From Bremia lactucae (lineage: Eukaryota; Oomycota; Peronosporomycetes; Peronosporales; Peronosporaceae): a stretch of 64,000 nt of DNA. Shown piece by piece: positions 23,438 to 34,500 of this stretch; the stretch's first letter is position 1; each line of letters starts with the position of its first letter. The DNA is taken from positions 4,491,113 through 4,555,112 of the forward strand of contig NC_090611.1 of the NCBI RefSeq assembly GCF_004359215.1, read 5' to 3'. Made by a program: the position numbers and the translations under genes. Below the pieces are notes generated by a model that was not told where the DNA came from, did not search any database, and was given only the letters and a program-made list of their open reading frames with translations.

Positions 23438-23707
23438 TCAATATTTATAGTGCTGATGGCTTATTTGCGTCAAATCAAGTTTTTCTAACTTAGCAAACTT
23501 TTTGCGAATAGTTTCTTTGGAGCAGCCTTGTGTTTTAGCTTGCGTCTCTTCTGTCATATAAGGAATACATCGTGCGTAAAGGTCGTCAAGATTGGTCCTT
23601 GAAGCACTTCGCCAGTTCTGGGTAAATCTCTCAAATATAACTTTTTTGCTCGTAAAAAAAGTCACCAAACCGTAATTTATTCTGTGTAAAAAAGTACTGG
23701 GGAGCAA
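23438..23707 (-). CDS. Hypothetical, possibly a gene fragment
   Basis: An 89-codon frame ends with RTNLDDLYARCIPYMTEETQ and GCSKETIRKKFAKLEKLDL, hydrophilic and helix-rich, with a possible helix-turn-helix-like segment. I do not recognise the family. A second minus-strand frame at 23784-23975 lies upstream but no convincing splice joins them. It could be the last exon of a small gene, a transposase relic, or chance. Confidence 0.25.
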   Translation of the reverse strand: MLPSTFLHRINYGLVTFFTSKKVIFERFTQNWRSASRTNLDDLYARCIPYMTEETQAKTQGCSKETIRKKFAKLEKLDLTQISHQHYKY

Positions 23708-24497
23708 ATCAAAATGCGACTGACGGATGGTACTTGTTATCTAGCTAAAACTCTTCAATTCAGCAAAAAGTATTTTCTTCGCTTCATTTCTCTGGCTTTG
23801 CTAAGAAGATATTCCTGAAAACATCGACATGATAGAAAACTATTCTATTAATGAAAAAAGAGTCGACAGCTTCGTAGATGTCGCCATTCAGTGAAAACCA
23901 TCCACAAACAGCTTCTGCTAGCGGAATCCGACGAGCGACACATAAACACGTGCCTTGTCGAAGCAGCCGTATCATCTCTCAGAATGTGCCGTCATCACAG
24001 AGCCGTCTATGATCCCTCGACCGCATTACGCCAAGTTCTTGACGCCATGATCGTCGTTGCTTTATAATAAGAAAAGCATAGATTTATTTAAAAAGAGATA
24101 AATAAATTGAGGTAAAATCATGCTGAATCGCAATGAAAATTGACGTCCGAGAAGAGGACGTTGTCTGCTTTCTCATTCGGCACCAGGTCAATTTTTACCT
24201 TAAGCTGATGGAGCAAAAATACTCAAGTGTACTGATTGCCGGTGATGTGGTTGGGATTGCGAAAGATGGTGGCGCTATCTTCTACGCGAAACATTGCAAG
24301 ACTTTTTCTTTTCAAGCAGGAATTTGTATGTGCACATAACAATTTACAATCCATGCGAGGTCTTGAAATCTACCAAGTACAACATATTGCTACTGAAAAC
24401 CAAAAAAAGTCATACCAATTATGGGATGGGACTAGCCAGAACTAAAATAGAATCGAATGTCGAAAAGGATGCCAACAACCTCATTCATTCGTGCTGT

Positions 24498-25052
24498 CTA
24501 ATTGCCGAGCAGGTCGTAGTCGTCCAATTTGTCGTTGTATTTCATGATGGTTCGCTTGATCTTGGAGCTATCAACCCACGTGACAAAGTCCTCCATTGAA
24601 CGAGTGACCAAAAACGCCGAGTCCGTCACTACCGTGGGTCCTACGCGGACGTGTCCCTGCTCGATAAACGTCGTGGCTTCTTTAATGCTCTCGGCCATTT
24701 TCACGCGCACCATCACCACGGGTAAGCGACGACGACAGAAAGCAGAAACGTTGACTTCCTCAGCCTTAAGCAAACTTTTTTTTGTTTGAATGAGTCCCAT
24801 TGCGTACAACTTGTCCAATAAAGCCGTCGTGGTTTTCACCCGGTACGGATCATTGGCTGGACGTTTCTTCAGTCTCGCAACGACTTTTGAAATGTGGCCC
24901 ACCAAGCGGTTGTATTTATGATATTGCTCACGGTCTGGAATACGGTAGCGGCGAATCACCTTAATCTCGTGCAGATTATTCTCCTTCTTCCATTCCAGCA
25001 GATCAACCTTCTTAAGCAGCTTCTGCTCATGGAATTTCAATTGCCGACCCAT
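24498..25052 (-). CDS. IMP3: U3 small nucleolar ribonucleoprotein IMP3
   Basis: A single-exon gene of 184 codons, the usual length for IMP3, a component of the U3 snoRNP/SSU processome in the nucleolus. IMP3 helps U3 base-pair to pre-rRNA for 18S processing. The start MGRQLKFHEQKLLKKVDLL is diagnostic. The ribosomal-S4-like N-terminal domain (residues 1-105) includes RYRIPDREQYHKYNRL. An S4 RNA-binding domain follows at about 109-165 (RRLPVVMVRVKMAESIKEA, FIEQGHVRVGPTVVTDSAF). It is transcribed divergently from CBF5 with 156 bp between the start codons. No break or oddity. Confidence 0.95.
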   Translation of the reverse strand: MGRQLKFHEQKLLKKVDLLEWKKENNLHEIKVIRRYRIPDREQYHKYNRLVGHISKVVARLKKRPANDPYRVKTTTALLDKLYAMGLIQTKKSLLKAEEVNVSAFCRRRLPVVMVRVKMAESIKEATTFIEQGHVRVGPTVVTDSAFLVTRSMEDFVTWVDSSKIKRTIMKYNDKLDDYDLLGN

Positions 25053-25208
25053 TTGCTAGTTATTCCCTCTTTGTTGTAACACGTAACCGGGAGACTTATA
25101 AATAAATAAAAAAAGATGTTGAGTACATAAGTGAAGTGACGCACATCATGCGTTTCCAGCCAATGAATCGCTACGCTCCGAGCATCGCTATTCCTCATTT
25201 CTAGGATC
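25053..25208. promoter_or_regulatory. Shared divergent promoter of IMP3 and CBF5
   Basis: Only 156 bp separate the two start codons, so regulatory elements must be shared or overlapping. On the CBF5 side, CCTCATTTCT at 25193-25202 fits the YCAYTYYY-like initiator known for oomycete promoters and lies just before the ATG. The IMP3 side has an AT-rich stretch (TTATAAATAAATAAA at 25096-25110). Confidence 0.5.
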
Positions 25209-26633
25209 ATGACGGCTGCTGACGTTGAGAAGAAGAGTAAGAAGAAGAAGCTTAAAGTCGTCGAGACAGAGGGAAAAGATCTCATCCAACCCGAGAGTTA
25301 CACGCCGATCCTTGATACGAGCAAATGGCCCCTTTTGCTCAAGAATTACCACCAACTCAACGTGCGCACGGGCCATTATACGCCCATTCCTTGTAGCTCG
25401 TCGCCACTAAAGCGGAATCTGCATGATTATGTGCGATATGGTGTCATTAATCTTGACAAACCCGCGAATCCGTCTTCACACGAAGTTGTGGCGTGGATCC
25501 GTCGGATCTTGCGTGTTGACAAGACAGGTCACTCGGGTACCCTTGATCCGAAAGTCACAGGCTGTCTCATTGTGTGCGTCGACCGTGCCACACGCTTGGT
25601 GAAAGCTCAACAAGGAGCTGGAAAAGAATACATTGCTGTTGTGCGCTTGCACAGTGCCATTGAATCCCAAGTGAAGCTCGCCCGTGCGATTGAGACTCTC
25701 ACCGGCGCCTTGTTCCAGCGTCCTCCGCTGATTTCGGCTGTCAAGCGTCAATTGCGAATTCGTACCATTTATAATTCAAAGCTCATTGAATACGACGAAG
25801 AACGGCATCTTGGAATCTTTCACGTAAGCTGCGAAGCTGGGACGTACATTCGAACTTTATGTGTGCATTTGGGGCTTGTCTTAGGCGTTGGAGGCCACAT
25901 GCAAGAGCTTCGTCGTGTTCGTTCAGGGGCTTTGGGCGAAAGCGATTCCTTGGTAACAATGCACGATGTGTTGGACGCACAGTATCAGTATGACACGTAC
26001 AAGGATGAATCGTATCTTCGACGGATTGTACGACCTTTAGAAGTACTCCTGACCTCGTATAAGCGCATTGTCGTAAAGGATAGCTCGGTAAATGCCATTT
26101 GCTATGGTGCCAAGTTTATGATTCCGGGTATGTTGCGATTTGCCGATGATATTGATGTCGGTGAAGAAGTGGTTTTAATGACTACGAAAGGCGAAGCGAT
26201 TGCTGTGGCAATTGCCCAGATGACAACGGCGGTAATGGCGACGTGTGACCACGGCGTAGTGGCAAAGATCAAACGCGTGATTATGGAGCGAGACACGTAC
26301 CCACGTCGATGGGGCTTGGGCCCAATGGCTCAAAAAGTCAAGGGAATGGTGAAAGAAGGCAAGATTGGCAAGTATGGAAAAGTGAATGAGAATACTCCAG
26401 CTGCTGTGTCGGAATTGTATGATCACGACGAAAAGAAGGGTGTTGTTGAGGAGGGAAACGAGGAGGGAACGATCGAGGAAGGTTTGAAGAAAAAGCACAA
26501 GAAGGAGAAAAAGGAAAAGAAAGAAAAGAAGAAGCACAAGCGCGATTCGGAGGACAAGACAGAAGAATCTCTGGAGAAGAAGAAATCGAAGAAGAAGAAG
26601 AAGAAATCCAAGGAGACGAGCGATTTGGAATAG
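25209..26633 (+). CDS. CBF5: H/ACA snoRNP pseudouridine synthase, dyskerin/Cbf5
   Basis: Catalytic subunit of box H/ACA snoRNPs. It converts uridine to pseudouridine in rRNA and snRNA in the nucleolus and Cajal bodies. One exon, 474 codons, close to yeast and human lengths. The dyskerin-like N-terminal block has YTPI and [17 protein letters not shown]. The TruB catalytic motif is [16 protein letters not shown] with catalytic Asp113. [18 protein letters not shown] and [16 protein letters not shown] follow. The PUA domain spans about residues 285-365 ([23 protein letters not shown]). PRRWGLGP is conserved after it. The C-terminal tail is very rich in Lys/Glu, a typical nucleolar retention tail. 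Divergent neighbour IMP3 also works in ribosome biogenesis. Confidence 0.97.
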   Translation: MTAADVEKKSKKKKLKVVETEGKDLIQPESYTPILDTSKWPLLLKNYHQLNVRTGHYTPIPCSSSPLKRNLHDYVRYGVINLDKPANPSSHEVVAWIRRILRVDKTGHSGTLDPKVTGCLIVCVDRATRLVKAQQGAGKEYIAVVRLHSAIESQVKLARAIETLTGALFQRPPLISAVKRQLRIRTIYNSKLIEYDEERHLGIFHVSCEAGTYIRTLCVHLGLVLGVGGHMQELRRVRSGALGESDSLVTMHDVLDAQYQYDTYKDESYLRRIVRPLEVLLTSYKRIVVKDSSVNAICYGAKFMIPGMLRFADDIDVGEEVVLMTTKGEAIAVAIAQMTTAVMATCDHGVVAKIKRVIMERDTYPRRWGLGPMAQKVKGMVKEGKIGKYGKVNENTPAAVSELYDHDEKKGVVEEGNEEGTIEEGLKKKHKKEKKEKKEKKKHKRDSEDKTEESLEKKKSKKKKKKSKETSDLE

Positions 26634-27203
26634 ACGATTGTTTTTGTTGGGTTGAAATTTGCTTTGGGATGCATCTTTTGAGCAGATCGAGAACAATGCT
26701 TTTGGGTTACGCATACAGTGGTAGTCACTGTGAGTTTATATATATTGTATCAAATTTTTATTGTCAATTTGTAAAAAAAATTGGGTAAAACCGGGAATTA
26801 CACTTAATTCATGTTCTCACATTTTGTTGAAAAGGACCGCTTAAGATACGCTCGCACAAGTAATATTAAGAACACGAAACTAGTAGTAAATCTCAGCAAT
26901 AAAATGGTGTGAATATTAAAAATGCAAATGCGAGTGTCCTAGATGTAAGTTGGCAAATTTACTGTTCATCTGCGATGGTTATTTTCGTCAGCTTGTTTCT
27001 TGTCATGATGACGGCAGTCTCCTCTATTCCGATTTGTTGGAAAAATTATCCTTGATCGAACGCGATGCCAGTCCTTGTTTATCCATTGCAAGGCCCTCGT
27101 TTGAGCCAATTTTGTCGCTTTTGTATTTTAAAAGCTGTCTTCCTGAAATATAGAGAAACTTTAAAATTAACTTACCAAGACAATATCTGTCAATTACTCC
27201 AGC
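26634..27203. other. Intergenic region, no gene recognised
   Basis: 570 bp between CBF5 and the LENG1-like gene. An AT-rich stretch with TTTTTATTGTCAATTTGT near 26754-26772 may serve CBF5 3' end formation. The 67-codon frame at 26950-27153 (+) is not recognised. Confidence 0.45.
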
Positions 27204-27967
27204 ATGGGCGGAGGTGGGTTGCGTATTCTGCCGCACAAAAAGTGGCATGTATGGCTGCGCGACAACATTGAGCGCGTTTTGCGAGATGAGCGCGAGAACG
27301 AAGAGAAGCAGCAGGCCCTAGAAGCGAAGGATCGGCAATTGGCGCAGGAGCGACGAGCGCAGCACCTCCGAGCTGACAAATCCGCAAACTCAGAGCAACA
27401 CATCAACTTTTTCCTGACCGAGGAGCTGCAAGAGAAGAGTAAAGAAGGCAATGTTTTAAGCAAGAAAAAGCTTCCGGCGGAAAATGATACGCTGAGACGA
27501 CACGGTGTTGCGCCTTGGTACGCAATGATTGAAGATGGAGCGAAGAAAGAGCCGACGTTAAGACAGGAACGCAAGCGAAAGAGGTAGGCCCAATAAATGA
27601 ATAACAAGTGATGTGTTAAGGCTGATACGTTATGTATTGCAGAGAATTGAAGATGGCTGACCCTTTGCTTGACATGCGCCCGAAGCAGCACCCTCTTTCG
27701 GATGTACGACAGTTTGCATCGTATGCTGTAGAAGGAGGACCTGTAGATAGCGATCGCAGAAAGTATTCCAGTCGGTATGACCGCTTTTCTTCTGGTAGTG
27801 GGAACTTGTACCCTTCCACTGATGAGACGCAAATTCGGACGTATCATAGCAAGGAGAGTAGAAAAAAGCATGAGCACAGTCGGAAAAAGTTGCAAAAGCT
27901 ACGTCACGAACGTGACGATCGAGAAGCCAAGGAACGACTACGTGCCCAAAGACTTTTTCAACGGTAA
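27204..27967 (+). CDS. LENG1-like CIR N-terminal-domain protein
   Basis: Homologue of leukocyte receptor cluster member 1, a small conserved nuclear protein associated with spliceosomes. Exact function unclear. The N-terminus LRILPHKKWHVWLRDNIERV matches the Cir_N domain pattern (LPKKSWHV..DNIARVRRDE). A charged coiled-coil stretch follows, then GVAPWYAMIED, equivalent to the family's PWY motif. Intron 27584-27642 (59 nt; AG|GTAGGC..TTGCAG|A) restores the frame exactly and joins KRKR to ELKMADPLLDMRPKQ. The rest is basic (KESRKKHEHSRKKLQKLRHE) and ends RLRAQRLFQR. 206 residues in all. It is convergent with RPL8, 89 bp apart. Confidence 0.8.
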
Positions 27968-28056
27968 ACAATACATCCACGGATTGGTTGAAAGCATTTC
28001 ATTACATTCCCGTATTGTAGCCAATAATTGACCAAGAGAGCTAAAGCGGGACAACC

Positions 28057-29135
28057 CTATGTGTCCTTCTCAATCTTCTTAATACCGCGGAGTCGGCCAG
28101 TACGACGAGCGGCAATAAGACCAACTTTCTTACCAGCCGGAGCATCCCGACGAACCGTCGATGGGTGACCAATATGCTGGTGATTACCACCACCGTGAGG
28201 GTGCTCTACGGGGTTCATAGCCACACCACGCACTCGGGGCCACTCGTTACGCTTTACGCGGTACTTGTGGTACGCACGACCAGCTTTAAGAATTGGCTTG
28301 TCCGTACGGCCTCCGCCAGCAACGACACCAATCATAGCACGGCATCTGTTCGTACATAAGCGAGATAATCAAGTTAGTAAAATCATATCCACATTCCCTC
28401 CCCTTGAAACAAAGTTGCGGCAACTATCAATATTCCACTTCAGCATGAAGTAAGAAATAGATACTTACTCACCGCCGAAGCGGGAAAGAATGATTATTAG
28501 CACACACATACGTTAGTGTTGAAAACACTAACGCAGCACGAGCGTGGTCTCTCTGGGGACAAGAGAGACACCCGCCGCCATGCTACGAGATACCCAAAGG
28601 TCTCTCGAATCATTTTGTCGCGGCTTTGTAAAGTAACAGTAGCAGCAACTTACGCCGATGGGACGGTCTTCTTAGAGCCCGAAGGTAAACGCAATTTGGT
28701 CTTTCCCTTGTCCTCGTCATGGGTCACAATGACTGCGTAGTCACCAGACGCACGAGCGAACGAACCGCGGTCGCCAATCTTGGCCTCGACATTGCACACA
28801 ATGGTACCTTCCGGCAAGGCCGAGAGAGGAAGCGTGTTGCCAACCGTGAGGGTAGCTTTTGGGCCCGAGTAGATGAACATACCCGTGTACATGCCTTCCG
28901 CCGCGATCAAAAGCTCGTGCTTGATTTGAAAGCGGTACGGGTCACGGTATGTTACACGAGCCAATGGAGCGCCACGACCCGAGTCGTGGACAATCTCACG
29001 GACGACACCTTTAATGTATCCAGTGCGCTCAATATAGTCGAGCGCGCGAAATGCAGCAGGGCCTTTACGCAAGTGCGTGTGCGACTTAAAGATGGAGCCA
29101 GCACCTTTACGCTGACCACGAATAACACGACCCAT
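28057..29135 (-). CDS. RPL8: 60S ribosomal protein L8 (uL2)
   Basis: A core 60S protein near the peptidyl-transferase centre. Exon 1 (29135-28654) starts [20 protein letters not shown] and covers the OB-fold part, with [21 protein letters not shown] 308-nt intron (28346-28653, GTAAGT..ACAG) follows. Exon 2 (28345-28057) has [20 protein letters not shown] and the universally conserved [20 protein letters not shown] with the functionally important His. The spliced product is 256 residues versus 257 in human. The longer upstream ATG at 29168 is unlikely because MGR is the conserved start. The intron is far longer than others here and contains two strong hairpins. Confidence 0.97.
28346..28653 (-). 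other. RPL8 intron with two perfect hairpins
   Basis: The 308-nt intron holds a 10-bp perfect stem with 3-nt loop at 28511-28533 (CGTTAGTGTT / AACACTAACG) and an 8-bp stem with 7-nt loop at 28547-28569 (GTCTCTCT / AGAGAGAC), 13 nt apart. Ribosomal protein introns often host snoRNAs, but I see no clear C/D or ACA box, so this is only a candidate structured RNA. Confidence 0.4.
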
Positions 29136-29154
29136 AGTAGCTCTTTCTTTTGAT

Positions 29155-29166
29155 CCGGGAAATGTC
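29155..29166 (-). promoter_or_regulatory. Initiator-like motif upstream of RPL8
   Basis: On the minus strand GACATTTCCCGG, about 20 bp before the ATG, fits the oomycete YCATTYY-type initiator. Confidence 0.3.
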
Positions 29167-29504
29167 AAATGCTTAAACTCAATGCATAACCAACCAAATT
29201 AGAAACCCGTTAGAACAAATGCGCAAAGACTGGAGGTTATGATCATTGGTTCAGGTGGGGATTGGCAAAATGAATTAGTTTGATATTATTTATTTTACCA
29301 TATTGATAGCATTTGGTATCTCCACCTCGTGAAGTTGCCTCTTGGCATTTTGTGTTCGGGGTGGTCATTTAAATAATGCGATAGAAAGCTATAGGGAGAC
29401 GTTATAGTTGGGCATCATGCAGCGCTCTTCCATCTGCAGATTGTCCTGGTATGTCTCTGTACATACCACATCTAGTACATGCAGTCGATTTTATTACGAT
29501 TAAG

Positions 29505-30776
29505 TTACATTTTAAATGCCATTGAAACACTCAATGACGTCTTCGCAAGCGTCATTGGAATTGATTGGCCTGCTATAAGCGGTGATGGCCTCCAAAACGA
29601 ACGAATAGTAGACGTAGTATCAACTTGTGCAAGCATCCATGGATGCTGCAGCATTTCGTCTGCTGTGAGACGGAGAGTCGGGTCTTTCTCTAAAAGTTTC
29701 GAAACGAGGTCTTTCGCATCAACGGAGACGTCATGCCACGCGCTAAAGTCAAAGGAGATTGCTTCTGTCTTAACGCGATGTTCAACTACACTGTCCGTAG
29801 CCATGCCGTCCAGGTCAAACGGATGCGAGCCGCTTAGTGTGATGTACAGCACACAGCCCAAGGCCCACATATCACACGCGCTCGTGCAATCACCTGACAT
29901 CAGTAACTCAGGCGGCAAATACCCAGCTGTACCACTCTCCTCCGTGTCTGTGGTCACCCCAGCGGGTCCCGCACTGCCAAAGTCTGCAAGCTTAATAAAA
30001 CTAGCGCTTTCGTAACAACTGGCCTTCGTACATTCTTCATCAGAAGAAGCGTATCGTTTAGTCAAAAGAATGTTCTCGGGTTTCACGTCCTTGTGCACGA
30101 GCCCATGTCGATGCAAAAAGGACAAGGCACTTGCCATCTCTCGTGCCATAGTTTGTGCCTTTACTTCCGGTAAAGACCCGTACGCTACAATTTGTTCAAA
30201 CAGTTCACCTCCTCGAGCGAGCTCAGTGGCTATGCATACATTCCTGCCCTCAATATACACGTCTTTCAGATCGATAATGTTCCTATGTCCTCCAAGCGCT
30301 TTAACTAGCTGTAAAGCCGAAATCTCGCGCTCGAGCGACATATACGATCGTTTTTCGTTCGAGGGTTCTAGTGGCACCATCTTCACGGCCGCAACTTCGC
30401 CTGTTTCTTCGTGCATACCGAGGCGTACGACACCAAACGCTCCGGCACCAATCTGGTCAAATAGTTGCCACTTTGGTTGCGTCGGAAGTGCCAGTGATTC
30501 AAACTCAAATGTTGCTCGAGCTTGCGCGACGCCTTCCGCGTGCAGCTCGCAACCAGCGCTGAGCGCTGCAGCACCCGCGACGGCTAAACTCAAGGAATGA
30601 TGACCGCGTTTCACTCCCGGCTTGGAATGGCACGAGGACTGCGTCTGATAGGTACATTGCAATCCTTTCAATCCGCGATGCTCCAATTGCACATGCAGGT
30701 TGCTATGAAGCGCAGAGGTTACGATTCCGCCGCTACTCGTCGCTTCGAAAGCTGCGGATCGACCAAGGCGAAGCAT
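29505..30776 (-). CDS. Serine/threonine protein kinase (CAMK-like)
   Basis: A single-exon, 423-residue protein with one complete kinase domain at residues 103-382. Visible motifs: glycine loop GAGAFG (110-115), ATP-binding Lys132 in VAAVK, alpha-C Glu151, catalytic loop HKDVKPEN (228-235, with HKD in place of HRD), DFG (265-267), PPE (288-290), and DMWALG (302-307). All catalytic residues are present. Subdomain text resembles CaMK/DAPK-type kinases, but no calmodulin-binding tail is obvious. The first ~85 residues (MLRLGRSAAF, then the hydrophobic SLSLAVAGAAALSAG at 61-75) look like a mitochondrial presequence followed by a possible membrane segment. That localisation is inferred. Confidence 0.9.
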   Translation of the reverse strand: MLRLGRSAAFEATSSGGIVTSALHSNLHVQLEHRGLKGLQCTYQTQSSCHSKPGVKRGHHSLSLAVAGAAALSAGCELHAEGVAQARATFEFESLALPTQPKWQLFDQIGAGAFGVVRLGMHEETGEVAAVKMVPLEPSNEKRSYMSLEREISALQLVKALGGHRNIIDLKDVYIEGRNVCIATELARGGELFEQIVAYGSLPEVKAQTMAREMASALSFLHRHGLVHKDVKPENILLTKRYASSDEECTKASCYESASFIKLADFGSAGPAGVTTDTEESGTAGYLPPELLMSGDCTSACDMWALGCVLYITLSGSHPFDLDGMATDSVVEHRVKTEAISFDFSAWHDVSVDAKDLVSKLLEKDPTLRLTADEMLQHPWMLAQVDTTSTIRSFWRPSPLIAGQSIPMTLAKTSLSVSMAFKM

Positions 30777-30969
30777 GAGGTAGAATAAAGCTAATTAAGG
30801 TGGGCGGAATAATATACAATGAAAACAAGAAGACTATAAATCGTTCGTGTCACCAAGCTGGCGCTCTGTAGTCGGTCTGAACGTAGTTGGGAACAGGATG
30901 CATGCACTGAACGCTAGGTTGCATGTTTGAAATGTCTTTCCGTCTGTTTAACGGATACAGCCGTTTTTC

Positions 30970-31158
30970 TTATAAAAAGGTTTGTATGGGTCGTTCCGTA
31001 CTCTTTTCGTGGGGTTTTGCTTCGAGTCTATGGTCCCTGACGTCACTGCGATTGGAAGCAAGCACGTCATCAATGGTGACGGCCTCGTCGTCGCGTAAAG
31101 TATTGTAAGGCCAAGCCTGTGCCTTTGCGACCTGCTCTGTGCTCAATAAATCCAGCAC
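30970..31158 (-). CDS. Small hypothetical frame between kinase and myosin
   Basis: 62 codons starting MLDLLSTEQVAKAQAWPYNT, hydrophilic, no family recognised. It could be a small gene or chance. 31159-31536 holds nothing else. Confidence 0.2.
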   Translation of the reverse strand: MLDLLSTEQVAKAQAWPYNTLRDDEAVTIDDVLASNRSDVRDHRLEAKPHEKSTERPIQTFL

Positions 31159-31536
31159 GCCAAGTATTATAAAGCTTTCGTTATGATAAAGTCTCAGGTT
31201 GAGACGTGACTAGGTGGTTGTTATCTTCAACCTAAGCATTTCTCAGATTTGGGTTGGTAGGTAAGACTATCGTCACATTGAAAGTAATTGAGGACTGTAC
31301 CTAAGTATGAAAAACTAAGAAATCGGTAAAAGTCACTTTGTCATCTCGAGTGCTTCAGCTATCAATTAAACGATGCGACCAGATGATGTAACAAAATACA
31401 GCGTACGTGCCCTGGATTATAAATAAATTGTCCCAAATTGTCACAAATCGTGTGCTACCATCAAAACCCTATTCAAACTTGAAACTTTTCTCATTCCCAC
31501 GGTAAGATACTTTGACTTGCAGCCGTCCCTTGGTCA

Positions 31537-34500
31537 TTAAAATTCAATCGGAGACAAAGGTTTATGTTTCTCCTTCTTACTAAATTTCGTTCGCGAGAAC
31601 GTTGCCCATTTCTTTGGTTTCGAGACGCTCGTTTGCAGTTCGTTCTGATCCATGCGTTGAGCATTCAAGTCCTTTCGATGTAACATTGACGGTTGCTTGC
31701 GTTGCTGCACAATTTGACTCACTTTCTGACGACGTTGTTGCATGGCAGTTGCAAGTCGTGTCGTCCGCGTTTGACTCCGACTGAGTAGCTTGGCAATGTC
31801 CGTGGATGGACGATCGCCATTAAAATACGACGAAGCCAATGAATTCATCGTCGGTCGATCTTCTTTCCAATTGTTACAGTCCTCTTCGCCATAATTCGAC
31901 GAAGTTTCCGAGAAATTATCCGACGAATTGAGCTCATCGGGTTCCGTCGAGCGCCGAGAGCTCCCCGAATTTGCAAAAAAGTTGCACGCTGCGGAATACT
32001 CGCCCCGTCGGTTTTCAAGCTCCAAGCATGGAGTGTCTAACGAATGCATTAAAGTCTTGTCAATACTGCGGGTGTTCTCATAGTCGGCGACGACGCTTTG
32101 AAGATCCCGACTGCTCTTTTGCAACGCAGCCACTTCGTCTCTTAACCGCGCGTTCTCGTCACAAACACGTTGTAATTCCTCGTCCTTCTCGTTTAAACGC
32201 ATCGTCAACGCAACAACAACGTCCTCGTGTTGAGCTTTCGACTCCACTCGAATTCGAGAACAATGTTGACGAACCAAACGACCACGTTGAATACTTGGCA
32301 ATCCCAACGCCGCGACTTCTTTCGCCTTGACTTCCTTTTCACACATCTCGTTTTCCAAGTATTTAACACGCTTCCTTGCAATGTAACCACGAGATACTCG
32401 CTGTACAAGAATCGCTGCTTCCCGCATTGTTTGAATGTCTTTTCGCGTTAAAAAACCACGAAAAATTCGTTGAATACCAGTCACGGCCTTCTCCCGTCGC
32501 TGTCGCATGGCCATTGCCTTTCGTTTCCGCTCTTCAATTGCTCGTTTCTTCTCTCTCGCTGCGTTTGCAGCAGCAAGACGTCGAAGTTCCTGTTCTTCCT
32601 GTTCACGCTGCAAACAACGCAGTCGTTCTTGCTCCAATTCTTCTTTAACACGACAAGCTTCGTCCTTGGCAAACTGCTGCATCTCTGCCAAACCACATCG
32701 AGCAAAGTACCCACGGGCGTTCGTCTGAATCACCACAGCGCTCTTGATTCGCAAGCTTTTCATACGACGCGCTTCTTCTCGTCGTCGCTCGTCCGCAAGT
32801 CTCACACGCTCTTTTTCAAGCTGCTTTTGTCGCTCTTGTTCTTCCGCGCGTTTTCGCTGTCGAAGCATTTCAAGCTCCCGTGCCATACGCTCTCGTTCGT
32901 GTTGATTATATCTCTCCATGCGACGTTGCAAGAGCTCCTTTCGAGCGAAATACTGTCGAACACAACACTGCAGACGCACAGCACGAGTTTGCTTCAATAC
33001 CGCACGAAACACCTGACGTCCTTGATGCCCACGCCACACCCGTTGCATCTCAAGCGCAAAGTATTCCTTTCGCACACTACAGAACGCACACCGACCAACG
33101 TACCCACGCCAGACGCGCTGAATCAACGCAAGCGCTACCCTTGCACGTTGAAATTGGCGTCTTGCGATAAAAACTCGCACACGTCGTTGAATCATACGGA
33201 CAGCAATGCGTTGATTACAATACTCTACGCGTGCACGCATGCCACGCCACCGTGCTTGGATTCGAGCAACGTACGCGTAAAGTTTCTGAGCTTTGGCATA
33301 CTCGAGGGTTTCCAACACACCTTTTTGTAGATAGATTTTTGATTGCCCCATTTGATACTCTTCTGGCGTCTCGAGATGGAATTGTTCGACCACGTCGCGA
33401 CAGCATAAAACACCATAAGTCTTTGGATCGTTCTGAAGCTGTTGCTGTTGTTCTTTCGTGAGAAAGAGGTCGAATTGGGCAGCAAATTCACCATGTACGA
33501 GACGATTGGGATACCCCACGCGTGCAATGCAAATGGCTTCAATAACGCCAGCACAACGTAATTGCGTCGCCACCATCTTGTCTTCGAGTAAACTAGCGCT
33601 CTTACGACAATTGGGTTTAATACATCGAATGTAATTCACGTTGGTGTCGTTAATAGTCGTCATTAATGCGTTGAGAGACTTTTTAAATTGCATGCCCACA
33701 GTCCGATCTGCGCCCGCTTTTCGAATTCCCAACGACGAAAGGGGGTGCTTTGGAGCTGCAGCTTCCATCTCTTTTCGTACTTGAAAGAGCATTTGTGGAA
33801 ATGGTTCGTGGCTTTGGCACATGAGATCCGACAAGTCGGTGAGTAACGCGTCTTTGTGTTTCTCTAAGAACCCTGTTGCGTCGTATAGCACGGTTCCTGC
33901 GTAGTGATGAATCGCAAATTGTGTCTTGGAGATCCGTGGAAATTCAATGAGTGTCTTGTGTTTACAATACGCACTCGAGAGTTTACTCACAAATCCCTCT
34001 TCATGTCCACGAGGACGTACAATCTCTTCATTCAAGAGCGCTAAGAGTCCCATTCGACTTTCAATTAACCCGAGCGTCTCACTATTATCCGCGTAAGCAA
34101 TGTGTGCCCACGTAATCTGTTCCCGTTCGTACTCTTCTTGAACGGACCGAAACACGTCTTGCGTGAACTTTTGCTGGAGCTTTTCATTCGCATAATTAAT
34201 ACAAAGTTGTTCAAAGGAATTGTGTTCAAAGCTCTCGAATCCAAAAATATCGAGCACACCAATGGTAGACGTTGTTTGTTGAGCTTTCGCCCCTAAACTT
34301 GCATTGATTCCCGCGACTAGCCAGTCAAAGATACTAGCGTAAATGGCCTTGGCAAGAGCGTCTCGTCCAGACTGAGCTTGCTCGACTGTAAGCGGGACGA
34401 GGTAGATTTCTCCTGCAGCTTTCATTGTTCGATGAGTGAGGGCTTTGGCCATAATCTCGGGCAGTAAGCCCAAAAGAATGCTCGAGTACGCCACGGAGTC

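Noticed and set aside
26175..26714. 179-codon hydrophobic minus-strand frame
   Set aside because: Mirror of the Lys/Glu-rich CBF5 tail, which gives Leu/Phe/Ser-rich antisense text.
27194..27895. 233-codon minus-strand frame
   Set aside because: Antisense to the two LENG1-like exons and continues across their well-defined intron; no domain recognised.
29136..29168. RPL8 start at the upstream ATG (29168)
   Set aside because: Adds 11 residues before [11 protein letters not shown], which is the conserved eukaryotic L8 N-terminus.
29479..30015. 178-codon plus-strand frame, and 30070-30600
   Set aside because: Antisense shadows of the kinase gene.
32470..33330. 286-codon plus-strand frame
   Set aside because: Lies antisense to the myosin neck and coiled coil; a shadow of repetitive IQ and charged codons.
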